DNA of 5,508 bases from Bacteroidaceae bacterium (GTDB taxonomy: Bacteria > Bacteroidota > Bacteroidia > Bacteroidales > Bacteroidaceae): assembly GCA_017558165.1 (NCBI GenBank), contig JAFYWE010000078.1, positions 1 through 5,508 on the forward strand, written 5' to 3'. The notes under the pieces are model-generated. The model did no database searches. It saw only the letters and a program-made list of their open reading frames with translations, and was not told the DNA's origin. Of this stretch, positions 1 through 4,679 are shown piece by piece (positions within the stretch are counted from its first letter, which is position 1; each line of letters starts with the position of its first letter). A program made the position numbers and the translations under genes.

Positions 1-92
1 GGTTGGTTGAGTATTGTCTCATAGCTTTAATTGATTGGTACTCATAAAGTTATGAATAAATTCTTAATTAACCTGCTGATTTACAATGATTT

Positions 93-115
93 ATCTTTTA
101 CATAAAAAGATTTTT
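93..115 (+). terminator. possible weak intrinsic terminator of an upstream gene
   Basis: ATCTTTT (93-99) and AAAAGAT (105-111) form a perfect 7-bp stem with a 5-nt loop, followed directly by a T run (to 115). The stem is nearly all A-T and would be weak. In DNA this AT-rich such a dyad can arise by chance. No upstream gene is visible in the window to test the assignment. Confidence 0.25.
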
Positions 116-152
116 CAATAAAATTTAAACAGCTTCTAAGTCTTTTTTTTGA

Positions 153-197
153 TTGAATTTTAATTCAAGAAATAGATAAAACTTAACTTTAAGTTTT
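153..197. repeat. pair of AT-rich perfect inverted repeats
   Basis: Two perfect dyads lie 9 nt apart. The first is TTGAATT / AATTCAA (153-159, 162-168) with a 2-nt centre. The second is AAAACTTAA / TTAAGTTTT (178-186, 189-197) with a 2-nt centre. With such short centres they are better read as palindromic protein-binding sites or cruciform-prone DNA than as RNA hairpins. No function can be assigned, and high AT content makes chance dyads more likely. Confidence 0.35.
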
Positions 198-202
198 TAA
201 GT

Positions 203-244
203 CCTCCTCTTTGGCAAAGAGGAGGTGACCGTAGGTCGAAGGAG
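203..244. repeat. REP-like double hairpin (candidate dispersed intergenic repeat)
   Basis: CCTCCTCTTTG (203-213) is followed after one base by its exact reverse complement CAAAGAGGAGG (215-225), giving an 11-bp GC-rich stem that is nearly a perfect palindrome. A small second stem, GACC-GTA-GGTC (227-237), follows directly, and then GAAGGAG. AGGAG at 240-244 can also pair with CTCCT at 204-208, so the first hairpin has a competing partner. The layout of a CCTCC/GGAGG stem, a small stem and a GGAG tail resembles dispersed intergenic repeats I associate with Bacteroidetes genomes. That resemblance is from memory and was not searched. The GC-rich block is embedded in AT-rich DNA, which supports a distinct element. 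It lies about 75 nt before pdxA and could also act in the leader RNA. Confidence 0.5.
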
Positions 245-293
245 TTTGAACATTCTAAAAGCAATAAGCCTGGGGCTACATCTATCTTATTAC

Positions 294-317
294 CAAAAAT
301 AAAAACAACATACAGTC
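294..317 (+). promoter_or_regulatory. A-rich translation initiation region of pdxA
   Basis: The bases before the pdxA start are dominated by A (CAAAAATAAAAACAACATAC) and contain no Shine-Dalgarno motif. Bacteroidetes genes commonly initiate from A-rich, unstructured leaders instead of SD pairing, so this supports the ATG at 318. The SD-like AGGAGGTGA at 220-228 is too far upstream to serve this start. Confidence 0.4.
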
Positions 318-1415
318 ATGAGCGAGAAGCATAAGATACGCGTCGGAATTACACAAGGCGACATAAACGGCATCGGTTACGAGATCATCTTCAAGACCTT
401 CGAGAATGCCGAGATGTTTGATATATGTACACCCATCGTATATGGCTCACCCAAAGTGGCCGCATACCACCGCAAGGCGTTGGAGATGGATATACAGTAC
501 AACACTATTGAGAAGGCCGAGGAGGCACAGAACGGCAAGCTGAACATCATCAACTGCAACAGCGACGAGGTACACATAGAGCTCGGAACAAGCACACCCG
601 AGGCCGGTGCCGCGGCATTCCAGGCACTGGAGAGAGCCGTAGAGGATTGTCAGAACGGCCTCATCGATGTAATCGTGACAGCACCTATCAACAAGAGCGC
701 GATACAGAGCGAGCAGTTCAACTTCCCCGGACACACCGAGTACCTTCAGGAGCGTTGCGGAGGCGAGGACAAGGCACTTATGCTGTTGTGCAGCGGAGAA
801 CTGCGCGTTGCGGTTGCCACATCACACATGGCCCTGCGCGACATTCCGTCTGCCATCACCCCCGAGTTGCTTGAGGAGAAGATTACACTGCTTGACAAGA
901 GCCTCAAGGAGGACTTCAACATCGATGCGCCAAAGATTGCGGTACTCTCACTCAACCCGCATGCAGGCGACAACGGCCTGCTCGGCAAGGAGGAGATAGA
1001 TGTTATAACACCTACAATACGCAAGATGAACGATGGTGGTATCTTCTGCTACGGCCCGTTTGCATCCGACGGCTTCATGGGTAGCGGAAAGTATGCATCG
1101 TTCGACGCCATCCTTGCAATGTATCACGACCAGGGACTCACACCATTGAAGACACTCGCCATGAACGACGGAGTGAATTTCACTGCAGGACTCAGAATCA
1201 TCCGCACTTCACCCGCGCACGGTGTGGCATTTGACATTGCCGGCAAGGGCGAGGCCGACGAGAACTCATTCCGCCAGGCAATCTACGCGGCCATCGACAT
1301 ACAGCGCAACCGCAAGCTCTATTTCGGTTCACGCCGTAACCCGCTGCGCAAGATGTACTTCGAGAAGCGTGACGACAGCAACCGCCTGAACCTCCAGCTA
1401 CCCGACAACGACTAA
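318..1415 (+). CDS. pdxA: 4-hydroxythreonine-4-phosphate dehydrogenase PdxA
   Basis: A 365-residue cytoplasmic enzyme of the DXP-dependent pyridoxal phosphate pathway. The family oxidises 4-phosphooxy-L-threonine with NAD+; the product decarboxylates to 3-amino-2-oxopropyl phosphate, the substrate of PdxJ. Visible family motifs in order are ITQGDINGIG (11-20), TAPINKSAI (121-129), FPGHTEY (136-142), ATSHMALRD (167-175), LNPHAGD (212-218), AMYHDQGLTPLK (267-278) and the GVNFTAGLRIIRTS segment (285-298). The three metal-binding histidines map to H170, H215 and H270, and the substrate-site H139 and K278 are present, so it looks active. It is longer than E. coli PdxA (about 329 residues) because of a basic/acidic tail (about 330-365), as I recall for Bacteroidetes PdxA. 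It is first in the operon; its stop is 3 nt before the next start. A PdxA2-like activity on another phosphorylated hydroxy acid is a less likely alternative. Confidence 0.95.
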   Translation: MSEKHKIRVGITQGDINGIGYEIIFKTFENAEMFDICTPIVYGSPKVAAYHRKALEMDIQYNTIEKAEEAQNGKLNIINCNSDEVHIELGTSTPEAGAAAFQALERAVEDCQNGLIDVIVTAPINKSAIQSEQFNFPGHTEYLQERCGGEDKALMLLCSGELRVAVATSHMALRDIPSAITPELLEEKITLLDKSLKEDFNIDAPKIAVLSLNPHAGDNGLLGKEEIDVITPTIRKMNDGGIFCYGPFASDGFMGSGKYASFDAILAMYHDQGLTPLKTLAMNDGVNFTAGLRIIRTSPAHGVAFDIAGKGEADENSFRQAIYAAIDIQRNRKLYFGSRRNPLRKMYFEKRDDSNRLNLQLPDND

Positions 1416-1418
1416 GAG

Positions 1419-2117
1419 ATGAGGTTCGCGATAATAGCTGCGGGCGAGGGCTCACGCCTTGCAAGCGAGGGCGTAAAGGCTCCAAAACCACTTATTGAGA
1501 TACAGGGTGTTCCATTGATAGAACGCCTTGTAAGGATTTTCGCACGCCAGGGAGCCGACTCTATCAACATCATTGTCAATGAACAACAGCCAAAGACACT
1601 TGCACATATAGAGGAGCTACAGAAACTGTTCCCCATAAACATTGTGGTAAAGAGCACACCAAGCTCCATGCACAGCCTCCACGAGCTGAGCCATCTGCTG
1701 CGTGGAGACAAGTTCTGCCTCACCACCGTCGACACCCTGTTCCGCGAGGAGGAGTTCGCCGAATATATCAAGGCTTTCAAGGATAGCGACGGCGACGGCA
1801 TAATGGCAGTTACCGATTACATCGACGACGAAAAACCGCTATATGTTGACACGGACAGCCAGTTGGGCATCACCGCATTCTGCGACAAGCCGACTGAGGA
1901 TTCGCGTTACATTTCGGGTGGAATTTACGGTCTCACGCCAAAGGCGCTCGACATCCTTGAAGAGTGCATGGCCGAGGGTATCGAGCGTATGCGCAATTTC
2001 CAACGCCGTCTTGTAGGCAGCGGAATGAGGCTCAAGGCCTATCCGTTCACCAAGATCATAGACATAGACCACGCCGAGGATATTGACAAGGCCGAAAGAT
2101 TCATTTCCGGAGTATGA
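1419..2117 (+). CDS. nucleotidyltransferase, sugar-phosphate/phospho-alcohol type (candidate cytidylyltransferase)
   Basis: A 232-residue single-domain Rossmann-like (GT-A) nucleotidyltransferase. The N-terminal AAGEGSRLA (7-15) is the GxGxR nucleotide-binding loop, and KAPKPLIEIQG (20-30) supplies the PKPL lysine K23. VDT (104-106) provides the first metal aspartate, D105. IIDIDHAEDIDKAE (213-226) matches the C-terminal DxDTPEDL-like metal site of CTP- or UTP-using members. Members transfer NMP from NTP to a phosphorylated sugar, inositol, choline or similar alcohol. The length fits the stand-alone catalytic domain; no acyltransferase or hexapeptide domain follows. It starts 3 nt after pdxA stops and overlaps the next gene by 4 nt. 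Sitting two genes before a CDP-alcohol phosphotransferase, it most simply makes a CDP-activated phospho-alcohol. CTP specificity and the substrate are inferred, not seen. Confidence 0.85.
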   Translation: MRFAIIAAGEGSRLASEGVKAPKPLIEIQGVPLIERLVRIFARQGADSINIIVNEQQPKTLAHIEELQKLFPINIVVKSTPSSMHSLHELSHLLRGDKFCLTTVDTLFREEEFAEYIKAFKDSDGDGIMAVTDYIDDEKPLYVDTDSQLGITAFCDKPTEDSRYISGGIYGLTPKALDILEECMAEGIERMRNFQRRLVGSGMRLKAYPFTKIIDIDHAEDIDKAERFISGV

Positions 2118-2938
2118 GAATAGCAACCATCAGACGCGATGCGGCCGACTCGCCCAATATGGTGGCAAACGATGCCGCCATACTTGAACAAGTGACAGAT
2201 GAACTGCGCGCTGCAAGCGCGGAGGTCATCGCCACGGAGGACAGCGCGTTGCCGACAGAGGTTGACATCATCTTACACATGTCGCGCAACGCCGAGGTTT
2301 TGGAGCGACTGCGCAGGGCCGAGGAACAAGGCATCAAGGTAATCAACAGCACCGGTGCAATAGACAACTGCTCACGAAGCAGGTTCATGCAGATTCTTGA
2401 GCGCGCCCGTATTCCACAACCACAGTTCAATATAATAACAGACGAGACCGGGCTCGCGCCACTCACCTACCCTGCCTGGATAAAGCGCAGTGAAGGATGG
2501 AGCACCCACAAGGACGATGTCTGCTTTGCCAAGGACGCACATGAGGCCGTTGAGGCATTCCGCGCAATGAAGGAAAGGGGCATAGACGCCTGCATACACA
2601 GCGGACACATAGATGGTGACATAATCAAGTTCTACGGAGTGGGACGCAGGTATTTCCACCACTGCTACCCCGACCCCGAAAAGAGCAAGTTCGGCCTTGA
2701 ACGCATCAACGGCAAGGCACAGCACCACCCTTTTGACCTTGAAAAGCTCAAGAAGACAATCTTCAAGGCCGCCGAAGCGCTTGAAATTGACATATACGGT
2801 GGCGACTGCATAGTAAACGCCCAAGGAGAGTTCTTTATAATCGATTTCAATGACTTCCCCAGTTTCTCGGCAGTACGCAATGAGGCGGCAAAAGAGATAG
2901 TCGCACATATCATGGATTTAAAAGATACAATAAGATGA
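2114..2938 (+). CDS. ATP-grasp family enzyme, substrate unknown
   Basis: A 274-residue protein with an ATP-grasp layout. There is an N-terminal alpha/beta pre-grasp region (1-80) and a linker with VINSTGAIDNCSRSRFM (76-92), like the pre-ATP helix segment of RimK-like enzymes. The lysine strand is AWIKRSEGWSTHKDDV (121-136, K124), followed by HIDGDIIKFYGVG (165-177, K172). The metal strand is IYGGDCIV (227-234) plus IIDFNDFPSF (242-251), where D244 and N246 are the expected Mg-binding pair. Known relatives include carboxylate-amine/thiol ligases (RimK, GshB) and inositol phosphate kinases (ITPK), whose DxNxFPG-type ending is quite like this one. It overlaps both neighbours by 4 nt (ATGA), so expression is coupled to the nucleotidyltransferase and the membrane transferase. 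It may phosphorylate the head group or ligate an amino acid to it; the sequence does not decide between these. Confidence 0.8.
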   Translation: MRIATIRRDAADSPNMVANDAAILEQVTDELRAASAEVIATEDSALPTEVDIILHMSRNAEVLERLRRAEEQGIKVINSTGAIDNCSRSRFMQILERARIPQPQFNIITDETGLAPLTYPAWIKRSEGWSTHKDDVCFAKDAHEAVEAFRAMKERGIDACIHSGHIDGDIIKFYGVGRRYFHHCYPDPEKSKFGLERINGKAQHHPFDLEKLKKTIFKAAEALEIDIYGGDCIVNAQGEFFIIDFNDFPSFSAVRNEAAKEIVAHIMDLKDTIR

Positions 2939-3888
2939 GAGAAGAGGACAAGAAAATGTACCGCGCGTCAATAAAGTCAATCGACACGGAGGAGTTCCTT
3001 GACATGTGGTTCTACCGTCCGTTGGGATTCAGTTGCGCGCTGTTTTTCCGCAACAGAGGCGTTCACCCCAACGTCATAACAATAATATCAATTTTCCTTG
3101 GCATCGGTGCCGGAGTATGCTTTTTCCAGGAGAGCCTACGCTGGAACATCCTTGGAGTGCTGTTGCTCATGTGGGCCAACCTCTATGACAGCACCGACGG
3201 ACAGCTCGCACGCATTACCGGACAGAAGACACGCTGGGGACGCATCCTTGACGGCTTTGCCGGCGACTGCTGGTTCTTCTGCATCTACTTTGCCATTGCT
3301 GCACGCGAAACCTTCCAGCCCATCCCGTTTGCACCCGAATACAACTGGGGCGTAATCATCTGGATCCTTGTATCGTTCTGCGGATTCTGGGTACACGGCT
3401 CACAGTGCCAGCTTTCCGACTATTACCGCAACATACACCTCTATTTCACCAACGAGAAGAACGGCAACGAGTTCCATAATTCTATAATGGAGAAGAATGA
3501 GTACGACAACACATCGTGGCGCACCACATTCTTCTGGAAACTGTTCCTCAGATTCTACGTCGCATACGTTGAGAACCAGGAGAGGATGTCGCCCAAGTTC
3601 CAGAAATTCATAGGCACCGTATACAACAAGTACGGCACCGACATACCCGAGTCACTGCGCAAGGAGTTCCGCAAAGGAAGCCTGCCGCTTATGAAATACA
3701 CCAACATCCTTACCTTCAACTCACGCGCCATAACGCTATGCTTCGCGTTGCTCATAGGCCAGTTGTGGATATATCTCATATTCGAACTTGTGGTGCTGAT
3801 GACACTGTTCCTTTATATGCAGTACAGGCACGAGAGCCTCTGCGACAGACTAACAAAAAAGATTGAAGAGGGCTATGAGTTCAATTAA
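2935..3888 (+). CDS. membrane CDP-alcohol phosphatidyltransferase-family protein
   Basis: A 317-residue integral membrane protein. Members displace CMP from a CDP-alcohol to make phosphodiester lipids or soluble phosphodiesters. The signature is DSTDGQLAR (85-93), then G102 and D106. The canonical motif is DxxDGxxAR-x8-G-x3-D-x3-D; here the last part reads DGFAGD, so glycine G110 occupies the usual final Asp position and D111 lies one residue later. Hydrophobic segments lie at about 46-64, 70-83, 108-122, 138-155 and 263-297 (the last probably two helices), giving about six. A hydrophilic insert of about 100 residues (157-260), beginning with CQLSDYYRN, separates the fourth and fifth segments and makes the protein longer than minimal members of about 200 residues. 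N-terminal EEFLDMWFYRPLG and HPNVITIIS are typical lead-ins to TM1. Overlaps: 4 nt upstream, 14 nt downstream. The donor and acceptor are unknown. Confidence 0.85.
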   Translation: MREEDKKMYRASIKSIDTEEFLDMWFYRPLGFSCALFFRNRGVHPNVITIISIFLGIGAGVCFFQESLRWNILGVLLLMWANLYDSTDGQLARITGQKTRWGRILDGFAGDCWFFCIYFAIAARETFQPIPFAPEYNWGVIIWILVSFCGFWVHGSQCQLSDYYRNIHLYFTNEKNGNEFHNSIMEKNEYDNTSWRTTFFWKLFLRFYVAYVENQERMSPKFQKFIGTVYNKYGTDIPESLRKEFRKGSLPLMKYTNILTFNSRAITLCFALLIGQLWIYLIFELVVLMTLFLYMQYRHESLCDRLTKKIEEGYEFN

Positions 3889-4591
3889 AGGTATCATATT
3901 CGACTACGGTGGCACAATAGACACCGACGGCATACACTGGGGTGAACTGATATGGCAGGAGTATGTAGCAGCCGGTGTGCAGGCAGAGAAAGAGACCTAC
4001 CGCGATGCATACGTACACGGTGAGCGCACACTCGCCAAGAGACCAATCATACAGCCCACCGACACGTTCAAGGAACTGCTCTTGAAGAAGATGACACTGC
4101 AGTTCGAGTACCTGCGCGAGAACGCACCCAACCCCACAATCAATAAGGAGAAGGAAGAGGAGGTCGCACTAAGGTGCTACAAGCGGGTCACCGACACACT
4201 CACAAGGACACGAGCCATTGTAGAAAACCTGTCGGCGCAGTACCCAATGGTACTGGTGACCAATTTCTACGGCAACATGCCTGTGGTGCTTGAGGAGTTC
4301 GGCCTCAACGGCTATTTCAAGGAGATTGTGGAATCATCGGTAGTGGGCCTGCGCAAGCCAGACCCTGCACTGTTCGCATTGGGAACCGAGGCACTTGGAA
4401 TGAAGCCACAGGAGATTGTTGTTATAGGCGACTCGTACCGCAAGGACATCTACCCGTCGGCCACCCTCGGTTGCCGCACCGTGTGGCTGAAGAAGATATG
4501 CTGGGCCGATGAGCCTGTAGAACCGGGATACAGCCCCACCTCCATCATCGACACCCTTGGAATGTTGCCCCAGGTCATAGAGAAGCTTTAA
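3875..4591 (+). CDS. HAD-superfamily phosphatase (subfamily IA-like)
   Basis: A 238-residue cytoplasmic HAD hydrolase that probably removes a phosphate from a small molecule or phospho-head group. Motif I is IIFDYGGT (7-14) with nucleophile D10. Motif II is VLVTN (126-130, T129). Motif III is GLRKPDP (158-164, K161). Motif IV is GDSYRKD (185-191). Residues about 17-115 form a helical C1-type cap. The usual second Asp of motif I (DxD) is G12; the same substitution occurs in known active members such as YihX (FDLGN), so activity is still expected. I chose ATG 3875 over the in-frame TTG 3863 because it puts the protein start just before the core strand and follows a purine-rich GAAGAGGG (3865-3872). 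The start lies 14 nt inside the transferase gene. As the last gene of the tight run, it may finish the pathway by dephosphorylating the product or recycle by-products. Confidence 0.87.
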   Translation: MSSIKGIIFDYGGTIDTDGIHWGELIWQEYVAAGVQAEKETYRDAYVHGERTLAKRPIIQPTDTFKELLLKKMTLQFEYLRENAPNPTINKEKEEEVALRCYKRVTDTLTRTRAIVENLSAQYPMVLVTNFYGNMPVVLEEFGLNGYFKEIVESSVVGLRKPDPALFALGTEALGMKPQEIVVIGDSYRKDIYPSATLGCRTVWLKKICWADEPVEPGYSPTSIIDTLGMLPQVIEKL

Positions 4592-4659
4592 GGCAATAAC
4601 AAGAACAGAACAAACCACATATACGTTTTATAAAGGTATGAAACCTAACCATTACCTTT
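4592..4659 (+). promoter_or_regulatory. short intergenic region with possible weak -7 element
   Basis: The 68-nt gap breaks the tight spacing seen in the five upstream genes, so the next gene may have its own promoter. TACGTTTT (4622-4629) matches the Bacteroidetes -7 consensus TAnnTTTG except for the last base and would place initiation about 25 nt before the start codon. No TTTG-like -33 element lies at the expected distance, so this is weak. The downstream half is taken up by the inverted repeat. Confidence 0.22.
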
Positions 4660-4679
4660 ATGAAACGTATTTTTCTTTT
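4621..4679 (+). promoter_or_regulatory. 18-bp inverted repeat enclosing the start codon, followed by a T-rich tract
   Basis: The left arm ATACGTTTTATAAAGGTA (4621-4638) pairs with the right arm TACCTTTATGAAACGTAT (4653-4670) at 17 of 18 positions by Watson-Crick pairs. The remaining pair (4629/4662) is a G-U wobble in RNA. The loop is 14 nt. The ATG at 4660-4662 is fully inside the right arm, so folded mRNA would hide the start. The stem is followed by TTTTCTTTT (4671-4679), which gives an intrinsic-terminator shape for the upstream operon. The tract also encodes Phe-Leu-Leu of the signal peptide, so it may be coincidental. Possible readings are a translational switch, an attenuator/terminator at the operon end, or a protein-binding dyad. 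The structure is seen directly; the role is inferred. Confidence 0.6.

Larger units (their letters stand above)
1..317. other. AT-rich intergenic region upstream of pdxA
   Basis: I see no credible coding sequence on either strand here. The first 200 bases are strongly AT-rich, in sharp contrast to the GC-richer genes that follow. The stretch holds a possible weak terminator (93-115), two AT-rich perfect dyads (153-168 and 178-197), a REP-like double hairpin (203-244) and an A-rich translation-initiation region before pdxA. I looked for the Bacteroidetes promoter pattern (TTTG, about 20 nt, TAnnTTTG) and found no convincing match. The pdxA operon promoter must lie here or further upstream, but I cannot place it. 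Confidence 0.8.

Noticed and set aside
267..277. AGCC-TGG-GGCT mini hairpin
   Set aside because: Only 4 bp and no T-tract; expected by chance.
246..302. Small TTG-started frame (18 residues) after GGAG, possible leader peptide
   Set aside because: TTG start, spacing of only 1 nt from GGAG, no run of regulatory codons and no clear attenuator downstream.
1..317. tRNA, riboswitch or CRISPR array in the upstream region
   Set aside because: No cloverleaf, no recognised riboswitch core and no regularly spaced repeats could be found.
2372..2908. 178-codon open frame on the - strand
   Set aside because: It lies wholly inside the ATP-grasp gene, whose motifs are clear; no family features are seen in the reverse product.
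3863..3877. TTG 3863 as the start of the HAD gene
   Set aside because: The ATG four codons later at 3875 fits the family N-terminus and has a purine-rich sequence just before it.
4653..4660. TACCTTTA as a promoter -7 element
   Set aside because: Initiation would fall after the ATG at 4660 and remove the start of a good signal peptide.
4621..4670. Inverted repeat as an invertible (phase-variable) promoter
   Set aside because: The arms are only 14 nt apart, too little DNA between them for a recombinase-invertible promoter, and no recombinase gene is in the window.
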